A program made the position numbers and the translations under genes. Positions 26,504 through 35,194 of a stretch of 47,168 bases of DNA are shown here, one piece after another; the stretch's first letter is position 1; each line of letters starts with the position of its first letter. Source of the stretch: Acidobacteriota bacterium. GTDB taxonomy: Bacteria > Acidobacteriota > Thermoanaerobaculia > Thermoanaerobaculales > Sulfomarinibacteraceae. The notes below the pieces were generated by a model. That model was not told the origin of the DNA and ran no database searches. It worked only from the letters and a program-made list of their open reading frames with translations. Location of the stretch: positions 1 through 47,168 of the forward strand of contig JAADFK010000199.1 in assembly GCA_013152925.1 (NCBI GenBank). Direction: 5' to 3'.

Positions 26504-26735
26504 GATCCCTCCACTCCGCGACCCTCCGGGTCGCTCCGGTCGGGATGACAAAAGCAGGCGTGCCCGCAGCGCTTCACGGGGATGACATTGACATTCGGCT
26601 GCGCGAGCGGGAGCTCGCTGGCTGATGGGGGCTGACTCGGCCATTGTTTGGAGGCTTCAGGGTGCCGGCTTCGTTGGAGAGATCCCTCCGCTCCGGTCGG
26701 GATGACATTCGGCTGCGCGAGCGGGAGCTCGCTGC
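26500..26735. repeat. Additional copies of the CTCCGGTCGGGATGACA repeat family plus a duplicated ~29 bp unit
   Basis: 'gagatccctccactccgcgac..ctccggtcgggatgacaaaagcagg' and 'gagagatccctccgctccggtcgggatgacattcgg'. 'acattcggctgcgcgagcgggagctcgctg' occurs at ~26591 and ~26705. Confidence 0.8.
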
Positions 26736-26736
26736 C

Positions 26737-27885
26737 TCATGTCACTTCGGTGGTGAGGGCGCGGGCGATGACCATCTTTTGGACTTCGGATGTGCCCTCG
26801 TAGATGGTGGTCACGCGGGCCTCGCGGTAGAGGCGCTCGACGGTGTATTCGCGGGAGAAGCCGTAGCCGCCATGGATCTGGACGGCCCAGGCCACCAGGC
26901 GGTTGACCATCTCCGAGGCGTAGAGCTTGGCGCGGGCGGACTCCCGCGAATGGCGGCCAGGGCGCCCGGCGGCCCAGGCGGCATGGTGGAGGAGCTGCCG
27001 GGCCGCGGTAAGCTCGGTATCCATCTCGGCCAGGCGGAAGGCGATGGCCTGGTGCTCGATCAGCGGGCGGCCGAACTGCCGGCGATCGCGAGCGTAGCGG
27101 ACGGACTCTTCCAGGGCCGCCTGGGCGATGCCAATGGCCTGGGCGGCGATGCCGAGCCGGGAATGGTCGAGGGTGGCCAGGGCGATCTTGAAACCCTGTC
27201 CCCTCTCGCCGAGCATGGCATCGAGGGGAACCTCGGCCCCTTCCAGGGTCACCATGGAGGTCTTGGAGGAGCGCAGCCCCATCTTCTCCTCGGGACGGCT
27301 GACGATGACCCCGGGCTGCTCGGCGTCGAGGATGAAGGCCGAGATGCCGTGGGCCCTCTTGGAGGGATCCTCGGTGGCCAGGCAGACGAAGTAGCGCCCG
27401 ACGCCGGCGTTGGTGATCCAGGCCTTGGAGCCGTTCAGCACGTACCGGTCGTCCTCCTGACGGAACCTGGTCGTGAGACTCGCGGCGTCGGAGCCTGCGG
27501 AGGGCTCGGTCAGCATGAAGCCGCCAATGACCTCGCCGGAAGCCAGGGGCCGGAGGTAGCGCTCTTTCTGCTTTTCGGTGCCGAAGGTGAGAATCGGCCA
27601 GCAGCAGACGGAGTTGGTCACGGACATGGTGACGGCCACGGAGGCGTCCACGCGGGCCAGCTCTTCGACCGCCAGGAGGTAGGAGAGCACGTCCATGTCC
27701 GCACCGCCGTACGCCTCGGGAACCATCATGCCCAGCAGACCGAGCTCCCCCATCTCGCGGATGATGTCGAAGGGGAACTCGCCGCTGACATCGCGCTCGC
27801 CGGCGCCCGGACGAATCCGGTCCTCGGCAAAGGAACGCACCATGTCCCGGACCATTTCCTGGTGTTCGTTCAGCGAAAAGTCCAT
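26737..27885 (-). CDS. Acyl-CoA dehydrogenase
   Basis: 'MDFSLNEHQEMVRDMVRSFAEDRI', 'GGFMLTEPSAGSDAASLTTRF', 'YVLNGSKAWITNA', 'DRRQFGRPLIEHQAIAFRLAEM', 'QIHGGYGFSREYTVERLYREARVTTIYEGTSEVQKMVIAR'. Confidence 0.95.
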   Translation of the reverse strand: MDFSLNEHQEMVRDMVRSFAEDRIRPGAGERDVSGEFPFDIIREMGELGLLGMMVPEAYGGADMDVLSYLLAVEELARVDASVAVTMSVTNSVCCWPILTFGTEKQKERYLRPLASGEVIGGFMLTEPSAGSDAASLTTRFRQEDDRYVLNGSKAWITNAGVGRYFVCLATEDPSKRAHGISAFILDAEQPGVIVSRPEEKMGLRSSKTSMVTLEGAEVPLDAMLGERGQGFKIALATLDHSRLGIAAQAIGIAQAALEESVRYARDRRQFGRPLIEHQAIAFRLAEMDTELTAARQLLHHAAWAAGRPGRHSRESARAKLYASEMVNRLVAWAVQIHGGYGFSREYTVERLYREARVTTIYEGTSEVQKMVIARALTTEVT

Positions 27886-27915
27886 CGTCCAACCTCCATC
27901 CAAGGGTCTCGTTCG

Positions 27916-28548
27916 TCAGCCGGAGCTGTCGCCGAAATCGGGTTTCCGGTGCTCCAGGAAGGCCGTGGCACCCTCCTCCGGATCGCCCACGGCGAAGAGC
28001 AACCGGAATACCGCCGACTCGAGGGCCAGGGCGCCGGCCCCGGCGGCGTTGCTGCGAAGGAGGTCCCTGGCGGCGGTCAGGGCCGGCAGCGAACCTCCCA
28101 GTGGAAGGGGGAGCGGGTCCCCCGGGTCAAGAACGCCGTGGATCAGGCCCAGCGCAACGGCCTCCTGGGGCGGAAGCTCTCCCCCACCCAGGAGGACACG
28201 GCGCAGCGCGCGCGGCCCCGCCCGTCCGGCGGCGAGGATCAGGGCCGGCGGCGGCAGATCTCGGGGCGAGGGCAGCTCGAGACGGGCCCCGGCGCGCAGA
28301 TAGACCAGGTCGGCGCAGAGAGCGAAGCCGAGCGCGGGCCCTTCCACGCGGGCGGCGATATCGGCGACAGTGACCGCGCGGCTCGCCGTCCAGGCCTCGA
28401 GCTCCCGGCGGCCGATCGCGACGCCGGCGCTCCGGGGTTCCTCAAATCGCACCACGAAGACGCCGGGTCGGCATGCCGACTCGGCGAGCCGCTCGAGGAT
28501 ATCCACCGGATCCTCCCGGAAGCTCCACCGCTCCACCCTCACGGGCAC
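27916..28548 (-). CDS. Enoyl-CoA hydratase/isomerase (crotonase)-like protein, divergent
   Basis: 'VTVADIAARVEGPALGFALCADLVYLRAGARLELPS...GPRALRRVLLGGGELPPQEAVALGLIHGVL', C-terminal 'EEGATAFLEHRKPDF'. The N-terminal AGxDL-type oxyanion segment is not apparent. Confidence 0.7.
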   Translation of the reverse strand: MPVRVERWSFREDPVDILERLAESACRPGVFVVRFEEPRSAGVAIGRRELEAWTASRAVTVADIAARVEGPALGFALCADLVYLRAGARLELPSPRDLPPPALILAAGRAGPRALRRVLLGGGELPPQEAVALGLIHGVLDPGDPLPLPLGGSLPALTAARDLLRSNAAGAGALALESAVFRLLFAVGDPEEGATAFLEHRKPDFGDSSG

Positions 28549-28602
28549 AGTGTACCCGTGTTTCTCTCCGGAATGGAGGGACGGCGCCGGGGCGCACCCG
28601 CC

Positions 28603-31600
28603 TCACAGGGGCCAGTCCGTCTCCAGCTCCCTGGAGGAGACGACCCGGTTGCCGCCATGTTCCTTCGCCCGGTAGAGGCAACGGTCGGCCAGCTCCAGGA
28701 GCTCCTGGTGCACCGACATGGTGGGCAGGGCGGCGGCGACGCCGCAACTGACCGTCGGACAACCGCCACCCCTGGCAACGGCCCAATGTTTGCGGATCTT
28801 CTCGGCCTGCGCCCGGATCTCCTCCGCCAACACCACCCCTCCCTCCACCGGGCTTCCCGGGAGGAGAACGGCGAACTCGTCCCCACCGATGCGCGCCGCG
28901 AGATCGCTGGCCCGGGCGGTGACGCCGGTCAGGATCTTTGCCAGCTCCCTGAGGTAGTCGTCCCCCGCCGGGTGGCCGTGGCTGTCGTTCCACGCCTTGA
29001 ACCCGTCGATGTCCACGATGATGAGGCCCAGGGCCTGGCCGGCTCTGAGGGCACGCCGCCATTCGGCCTCGAGGGCCTGGTCGAAGGCCCTCCGGTTGGC
29101 CAACCCCGTCAGAGGGTCTTCCCGCGCCAGCTCCTCCAGGCGTGCGTTGGCCTCCGCCAGCTCGCGGGTCCGATCCTCCACCAGGGAGGCCAGGCGGCTC
29201 TCGCGATCCCGGATGGCCCGGGTTCTCAGACCGAAAGCCAGCCAGATCAGCGCTGCAAGACCGAGGAGCATCAGCAGGCGCGCCCACCAGGTCTGCCAGG
29301 GCGCAGGCTCAATCTCGAAGGGAAACTCGACTGGCCCGGAAACGTTGCCCGCATAGTCCCGGCCCCAGACCCGGAAGGTGTAGAAACCGTGGGGCAGGTT
29401 GCGATACTCTTGCGTCCCCAGGACATGCCACTCCGAGGGCTCCGCGTCGAACCCGGCCAACTCTGTCCGGTAGCGGGTGTCCCACCCGCGAAACAGGCTG
29501 AGAAGCGTCGCGCGAAACACGATGTGCTTGTCGTTATACGCCAGCCGGCAGCCCGGCTCGAGCTTCACCGGCTTGGCTCCCTCGCGGTACACGTCGAGGA
29601 GCAACCTCTTGGCGGTCCTGTCCGGCAGCACCGATTCCGGATCCAGGAGGGCGGCCCCGCCGGCCGTTCCAACCAGGATTCTCCCGGAACGATCGAAGAG
29701 ACCGGCACCCCGGCTCCCCTGGTTGGAGGGAAGGCCGTCCTCGGCCGTGAATACCGTCAGGTCGTAGTCCGAGGCGGCCTCTGGCATCTTCACCCTTGGG
29801 GTGAGCCGGGAAACGCCCCGGTTCGTCAGGACGTAGATCCGGCCCCGGTGGTCCTCGCCGATCCAGTAGACCACGTCGTTGGAGAGGCTGCCGGATACCG
29901 TCGTGCCAAACGTGAACAGCGTGCGGGGAGCTCCCGAGACGTCCAGGACGGTGATGCCGCCGCCGTCGGTGCCAACCCACAACCGCCGGCCGCTGCCCGT
30001 CTCCTGGAGCATCAAACACTGGACGGGAGCGTTGTAAAGGCCCGAGCTTGGCGGAAAGACCGCCCAGCGTCCCGAAGCCCGCCGCGCCAGCCGCCCCCCG
30101 ACGCCGGCCCACAGGATCGGGTCTCCGTCTCCGGTACCCGCTGGCAGGAGCACGGCGACGGACTGTTCCACGGCCTCATCCACCCGTTGCAACGGCCCGG
30201 CTTTCCCGTGGCGCATCGTGTACAGGCCCCGCCGCGTCCCGATCCACAGTGTGGCTCCGCCGTCGCCTCCGGGGGTCTCGGCCAGCGCCTGGATCATGTC
30301 GCAATCCAGGAAAGAGCTCTTCTTTGAATGGAATCGGACCCTTCCTCTGTGGATTTCGGCCAGGCCGGCGGTCCGCGTGCCGGCCCAAACGGTTCCATCA
30401 CCCCCCGCCAGGAGGCACTGGATGGTGCGTCCGCGCAGCTGCGGCACATCGCTCCAAGTCCCGCCCACATGGTGGAAGAGACCCAAGCCGTCGGTCCCGA
30501 TCCAGTACTCGCTGCAACCCCGGCGAGAACGGGTCTCGGCGACGGACAGTACGGGCACGACACGGCCGGCAGGGCCCGGCCACACCCGCTGCCACTTGCC
30601 CTCCATCAGGCGAAGCAAGCCGCCGTTCCGCGTCCCGATCCAGACCGCTCTGGCCCCCTGGGCCTCCGTGGTCGTCAGCAGGGAGTAGGCAGCGTTCGAC
30701 GGCAGGCCGTCGGCCAGCCCGAATACCCGGATCTTCCCCCCGGAAATCCGAGCAACCCCGCCACCGTCCGTGCCGGCCCAGATGGTCAGACGGCCCTCAG
30801 GATCCCGGGAGGTGGCCAGACTGGTCAGGAAGTTGCTTCCCAGACCGTCGTGGCGCGTCAGGTGGGTCCACGTTCCGTTTTCGAAGCGGTACAGGCCGGA
30901 GCCGTAGGTGCCGGCCCAAAGGACCTCCCGCCCGCTGTCGGGCTCAGGGATGGCCAGGAAACTGTTGACCGAAGCTCGCGGGAAACCGGCGCCACGCTCG
31001 AAGCGGGCGGCGCCGGACGGCAGACGAACGAGCCCCTTGGAGGTTCCCGCCCAGACCGTCACGCCGCCACCGGGCTCCGTGGTGGCTCCAAGCCCCCACA
31101 GCTGATTGCTGGGAAGGCCTTCAGCCCGTGTAAACCACCTCCATACACCGTGTTGAAACCGGGCGATGCCGCCGCTGTGGGTCGCCACCCAGAGGACCGG
31201 CTGGCCCTCCGGCGACAGCGTCTCCAGCAGCGCGTTGACCCGACTGTGGCCGGAGCCGACGAATTCCCTGCGGAACCACGTCCACCGGCCGTTGTCATAG
31301 CGGTAGAGGCCGTTGGAACGGGTTCCAAGCCACACGCTCCCATCCGAGGCGCCCAGGACGCACCGGATGAAGCCGTCCTCAATCGCTCGTTCCGGAAGGG
31401 GTACGGCGGTCCACAGGCGGCCGTCGTAGTAGGCCGCACCGTCCTGGGTCGCCGCCCAGAGGAATCCCCTGGCATCCAGGCTCACGGACTGCACGGTGTC
31501 CTGCGGCAGGCCATCGGTATCTCGGAACACCCGTAACGAGAAGCTGCCGTCCGACGCGGGGTCCGGGCACGATGGCTGCCGATCCCCGGGCACAGCCCCC

Positions 31601-31665
31601 ACGGGCCACGCCAGCGAGGCCAGTGCGAGCACGCAGCACGTGCGGATCAGTTGTTTCGCGTTCAA
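28603..31665 (-). CDS. Secreted/membrane propeller (Reg_prop)-Y_Y_Y-TM-GGDEF diguanylate cyclase
   Basis: Repeated 'G.LWAGT.GGGVARI' propeller strands, 'YRTELAGFDAEPSEWHVLGTQEYRNLPHGFYTFRVWGRD', one TM helix, 'DPLTGLANRRAFDQAL', 'RASDLAARIGGDEFAVLLPG'. TTG at 31665 precedes a signal peptide; the ORF extends to 31752. Confidence 0.88.
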   Translation of the reverse strand: MNAKQLIRTCCVLALASLAWPVGAVPGDRQPSCPDPASDGSFSLRVFRDTDGLPQDTVQSVSLDARGFLWAATQDGAAYYDGRLWTAVPLPERAIEDGFIRCVLGASDGSVWLGTRSNGLYRYDNGRWTWFRREFVGSGHSRVNALLETLSPEGQPVLWVATHSGGIARFQHGVWRWFTRAEGLPSNQLWGLGATTEPGGGVTVWAGTSKGLVRLPSGAARFERGAGFPRASVNSFLAIPEPDSGREVLWAGTYGSGLYRFENGTWTHLTRHDGLGSNFLTSLATSRDPEGRLTIWAGTDGGGVARISGGKIRVFGLADGLPSNAAYSLLTTTEAQGARAVWIGTRNGGLLRLMEGKWQRVWPGPAGRVVPVLSVAETRSRRGCSEYWIGTDGLGLFHHVGGTWSDVPQLRGRTIQCLLAGGDGTVWAGTRTAGLAEIHRGRVRFHSKKSSFLDCDMIQALAETPGGDGGATLWIGTRRGLYTMRHGKAGPLQRVDEAVEQSVAVLLPAGTGDGDPILWAGVGGRLARRASGRWAVFPPSSGLYNAPVQCLMLQETGSGRRLWVGTDGGGITVLDVSGAPRTLFTFGTTVSGSLSNDVVYWIGEDHRGRIYVLTNRGVSRLTPRVKMPEAASDYDLTVFTAEDGLPSNQGSRGAGLFDRSGRILVGTAGGAALLDPESVLPDRTAKRLLLDVYREGAKPVKLEPGCRLAYNDKHIVFRATLLSLFRGWDTRYRTELAGFDAEPSEWHVLGTQEYRNLPHGFYTFRVWGRDYAGNVSGPVEFPFEIEPAPWQTWWARLLMLLGLAALIWLAFGLRTRAIRDRESRLASLVEDRTRELAEANARLEELAREDPLTGLANRRAFDQALEAEWRRALRAGQALGLIIVDIDGFKAWNDSHGHPAGDDYLRELAKILTGVTARASDLAARIGGDEFAVLLPGSPVEGGVVLAEEIRAQAEKIRKHWAVARGGGCPTVSCGVAAALPTMSVHQELLELADRCLYRAKEHGGNRVVSSRELETDWPL

Positions 31666-31808
31666 CGGCTCAGGTCGACCTTTCGCACACGCCGCCAACG
31701 AAGCGGAGATTTTGAGAGCTTCGTTTCGGCACCAGGAATGTACAGGAACCACTCCTCCTTTCGCAAGCCTCTCGCCGTGCTCCCGTGGGAGAAGTACACT
31801 CCCTCACC

Positions 31809-32666
31809 ATGAAGCGGTGGATGGCGACCCTGGGTCTCCTGGGCGTGACCATGGTCTGGGGATGGACCTTCGTCCTGGTTCGCGAGGCGGTGGCCGCGTA
31901 CAGCGTCATGGGCTTTCTCGCCATCCGTTTCGCCATTGCCGCGGTGGCCGTTCTGGTGGTCGCCGGTCCACGGCTGAGCCGCCTGGCGTTCAGGACCGGC
32001 CTGGGCATCGGCCTGATCCTGGCCGCCGGCTACCTGCTCCAGACCTGGGGCCTGACGCTGACGACCGCAACGAGCTCGGGCCTGATCACCGGCCTCTTCG
32101 TCGTCGTAGGACCGCTGGCCGACCGGCTGTTCTTCGGCGCCCGCCTGCGCCGTGAGGCGCTGGCCGCGGTGGTGCTCAGCCTGGCCGGCATGGCGCTGTT
32201 GACCGGTGGAGCCCCCGCCGGCCTGGCCTTCGGCGACCTGTTGACCCTCGGGTGCGCAGTGGCCTTCGGCGTTCACATCGCCCTGCTCTCCCACGCCTCG
32301 CCCCGCCACGACGCCCTCGCCCTGACGGCGGCGCAGATGATCTCGGTGGCGGCGGTCTTCCTGGTCCTGTGGCCGCTCAGCGGACCCATCACGGCACCGC
32401 CCAAAGAGGTGTGGCTCGCCCTGGGCCTGACCGGGATCGTGGCGTCGGCACTGGCCTACTTCATCCAGACCTTCGCCCAGCAGCATCTCTCGACTGCGCG
32501 CACGGCGGTGATCCTCACCATGGAGCCGGTGTTCGCCGGGATGTTCGGTTACCTGCTGGCGGGTGAACGGCTGGCCCCCGTGCAGTGGCTCGGCGCCGTC
32601 CTGATCCTCGGCGCCGTCTTCGTCAGCGAAATCCTTCCCGTCATGCGACCGGTCCGGGAGAGATGA
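31809..32666 (+). CDS. DMT-superfamily (EamA) transporter
   Basis: 'MKRWMATLGLLGVTMVWGWTFVLVREAVAAYSVMGFLAIRFAIAA', second half 'IVASALAYFIQTFAQQHLSTARTAVILTMEPVFAGMFGYLLAGERL'. Confidence 0.9.
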   Translation: MKRWMATLGLLGVTMVWGWTFVLVREAVAAYSVMGFLAIRFAIAAVAVLVVAGPRLSRLAFRTGLGIGLILAAGYLLQTWGLTLTTATSSGLITGLFVVVGPLADRLFFGARLRREALAAVVLSLAGMALLTGGAPAGLAFGDLLTLGCAVAFGVHIALLSHASPRHDALALTAAQMISVAAVFLVLWPLSGPITAPPKEVWLALGLTGIVASALAYFIQTFAQQHLSTARTAVILTMEPVFAGMFGYLLAGERLAPVQWLGAVLILGAVFVSEILPVMRPVRER

Positions 32667-32708
32667 GCCGTTCCCGACGAAACAGGCTCGCGTGCTCCCA
32701 TACCAGGA

Positions 32709-32850
32709 AACTGGATCGGAACAGCGTGGCTCCCGGGGCAGAAGCGAGCGGTTTTTCTGCAAGATCAAGGAAGTCCAGGAATTCCGCGGAGGCGTAACCC
32801 GGTACGCCGCACGAGGGGATCCGCAGCCTGACGCCGAGATTGCGAGAAGG
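32709..32850. repeat. Dispersed intergenic repeat, copy B (same family as 6669-6846)
   Basis: 'ctggatcggaacagcgtggctcccggggcagaagcgagcggtttttctgcaagatcaaggaagtccaggaattccgcggaggcgtaacccggtacgccgcacgaggggatccgcagcctgacgccgagattgcgag'. Confidence 0.8.
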
Positions 32851-32932
32851 CGCCGTATTGGGCCGGAGCTGGCGTACAATTCCTGTGATCCGGCGCAGCA
32901 CCGCCGCGCCGCCTGAGATCCTGGGAGGCAGC

Positions 32933-35098
32933 ATGCGCACCGATTCCGTCCGTAACCTGATCCTGACAGCCGGCCTTCTCACCCTGACTGCCTGTGGCGT
33001 CCTGAGCGGCGGGAAGCTGCACTACCCAGCCGCTCGCATCGACTCCGTGGTCGACGAGTACAACGGTGTCAGGGTCGCCGACCCCTACCGGTGGCTGGAG
33101 GATACGGACTCTCAGGAAACGCGCCGCTGGATCGAGGCGGAGAACGCCCTGACCTCCTCCTACCTCAAGTCCATTCCTGCGCGCACGCTCATCCACGAGC
33201 GCTTGGAGAAGCTGTGGAATTACGAACGCTACGGGGTCCCCTTCGTTCGGGGGGGGCACTACTTCTTCACGAAGAATGACGGCCTGCAACCCCAGAGCGT
33301 TCTCTATGTGGCGAGCTCCATCGACGCCGAGCCGAGGGTCTTGCTCGACCCGAACACCTTCTCCAAGGACGGCACCATCGCTCTTTCGGGGCTCTCGGTC
33401 TCCTGGGACGGCCGGCTTCTCGCCTACGCCACCTCGGACGGCGGCTCCGACTGGCAGGACTGGCACGTGCGCGATGTGGAGACCGGGCGTGATCTGCCGG
33501 ACCACATCCGGTGGAGCAAGTTCTCGGACGCTTCCTGGACCCGCGACGGCCGGGGCTTCTATTACGAGCGCTTCGTCGCTCCCAGGCCGGGCGAGGAGCT
33601 CAAGGAGGCCAACTACAACCAGATGGTCTTCTACCACCGCATCGGCAGCCCGCCGGAAAAGGACACACTGGTGTACCAGCGTCCGGACCACAAGGACTGG
33701 ACCTTCGGCGCCGAGGTCAGTGAGGACGGCCGCTGGCTGATTCTCACGGTCTACAGGGGAACGGACAGCCGGAACCTGCTGTTCTACGAGGACCTCAAGG
33801 CTTCCAAACCGGTGATCCGGGAGCTGGTGCGGGATTTCGTGGCCGGACACCGCTTCGTCGCCGACGCCGGGAACGTGTTCTACCTGTGGACCGACCGCGA
33901 CGCACCCCACGGACGGCTGGTGGCCGTCGACCTGAGGCATCCGGAGCCCGCCAACTGGAAGGACGTGATCCCCGAGGGCACGGACACGCTTGAGGGCGTC
34001 AGCCTCGTCCATGACACCTTCATCGCGCGATACCTTCACGATGCCCACTCACGCGTCGCCTTCTACGCCCCCGACGGCACCCCCCGGGGCGGTCTCGCGC
34101 TGCCCGGCATCGGCAGCGTCCGGGGCTTCGCCGGACGGCGCGCCGACACGGAGACCTTCTACGCCTTTTCCGGTTTCACGACGCCAACGACCATCTACCG
34201 GGTCGACCTGGCCACCGGGCAGAACACCGTTTTCAAGAGGCCAAAGGTCCCCTTCGATCCCTCCCGTTTCGAGACCCGGCAGGTCTTCTTCACCAGCCGG
34301 GACGGTACCCGGGTCCCCATGTTCATCACCGCGCGCAAGGGTCTGCGTGCCGGCGGGCTCAACCCGACGCTCCTCTACGGCTACGGCGGCTTCGACATCT
34401 CGCTGACGCCCCGCTTCTCGGTCAGTCGCATGGTCTGGATGGAGATGGGCGGCGTTTACGCCGTGGCCAACCTCCGGGGTGGTGGCGAGTACGGCGAGGC
34501 ATGGCACCGGGCCGGCATGCTGAAGAACAAGCAGCACGTGTTCGACGACTTCATCGCGGCGGCTCAGTGGCTGATCGATAACGGCATCACCTCTCCCCGC
34601 AAGCTCGCCATCGAGGGTGGCTCCAACGGCGGGCTCCTCGTCGGCGCCGTCCTCAACCAGCGTCCCGACCTCTTCGGCGCCGCCGTGGCCCAGGTGGGCG
34701 TCATGGACATGCTGCGGTTCAACAAGTGGACCATCGGATGGGCGTGGCAGTCGGAATACGGATCGCCCCAGGATCCCGAGATGTTCGAGGTGCTCCGCGC
34801 CTACTCTCCATACCACAACATCCACCGAGGTACCCATTACCCTGCGACGCTGATCACCACGGCCGACCACGACGACCGGGTGTTCCCGGCCCATTCCTTC
34901 AAGTACGCCGCCCGCCTCCAGGCGGCCCAGGGCGGCCCGGCGCCCATCCTGATCCGTATCGAGACCCGGGCGGGCCACGGCGCTGGCATGCCCACACAGA
35001 AACGCATGGACGAGGCCGCCGACATCATGGCCTTCCTGAGCAAGAACCTTGGCGTGGGCGTGCCGTCGTCCTGGAGCAAGACGAAAGGCGGCGAGTAA
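32933..35098 (+). CDS. Prolyl oligopeptidase family serine peptidase (S9A), probable lipoprotein
   Basis: 'YPAARIDSVVDEYNGVRVADPYRWLED', 'GGGEYGEAWHRAGMLKNKQHVFDDFIAAAQWLIDNG', nucleophile 'IEGGSNGGLLVGAVLNQRPDLFGAAV', 'DHDDRVFPAHSFKYAA'; lipobox-like LTAC. Confidence 0.93.
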   Translation: MRTDSVRNLILTAGLLTLTACGVLSGGKLHYPAARIDSVVDEYNGVRVADPYRWLEDTDSQETRRWIEAENALTSSYLKSIPARTLIHERLEKLWNYERYGVPFVRGGHYFFTKNDGLQPQSVLYVASSIDAEPRVLLDPNTFSKDGTIALSGLSVSWDGRLLAYATSDGGSDWQDWHVRDVETGRDLPDHIRWSKFSDASWTRDGRGFYYERFVAPRPGEELKEANYNQMVFYHRIGSPPEKDTLVYQRPDHKDWTFGAEVSEDGRWLILTVYRGTDSRNLLFYEDLKASKPVIRELVRDFVAGHRFVADAGNVFYLWTDRDAPHGRLVAVDLRHPEPANWKDVIPEGTDTLEGVSLVHDTFIARYLHDAHSRVAFYAPDGTPRGGLALPGIGSVRGFAGRRADTETFYAFSGFTTPTTIYRVDLATGQNTVFKRPKVPFDPSRFETRQVFFTSRDGTRVPMFITARKGLRAGGLNPTLLYGYGGFDISLTPRFSVSRMVWMEMGGVYAVANLRGGGEYGEAWHRAGMLKNKQHVFDDFIAAAQWLIDNGITSPRKLAIEGGSNGGLLVGAVLNQRPDLFGAAVAQVGVMDMLRFNKWTIGWAWQSEYGSPQDPEMFEVLRAYSPYHNIHRGTHYPATLITTADHDDRVFPAHSFKYAARLQAAQGGPAPILIRIETRAGHGAGMPTQKRMDEAADIMAFLSKNLGVGVPSSWSKTKGGE

Positions 35099-35194
35099 CA
35101 CCTCGACATTCTCAAGGCGCCCGTCGCCACCGGGTCTCGACCGGCCGCACAGGGCGGTGCTATCCTGTGCCACCAGTTCGGTGCTGGAGGGGGC

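Noticed and set aside
26644-30327. 1227-aa plus-strand ORF
   Set aside because: Runs antisense through acyl-CoA dehydrogenase, the crotonase-like gene and the GGDEF gene, and has low-complexity composition typical of GC-rich shadow ORFs.
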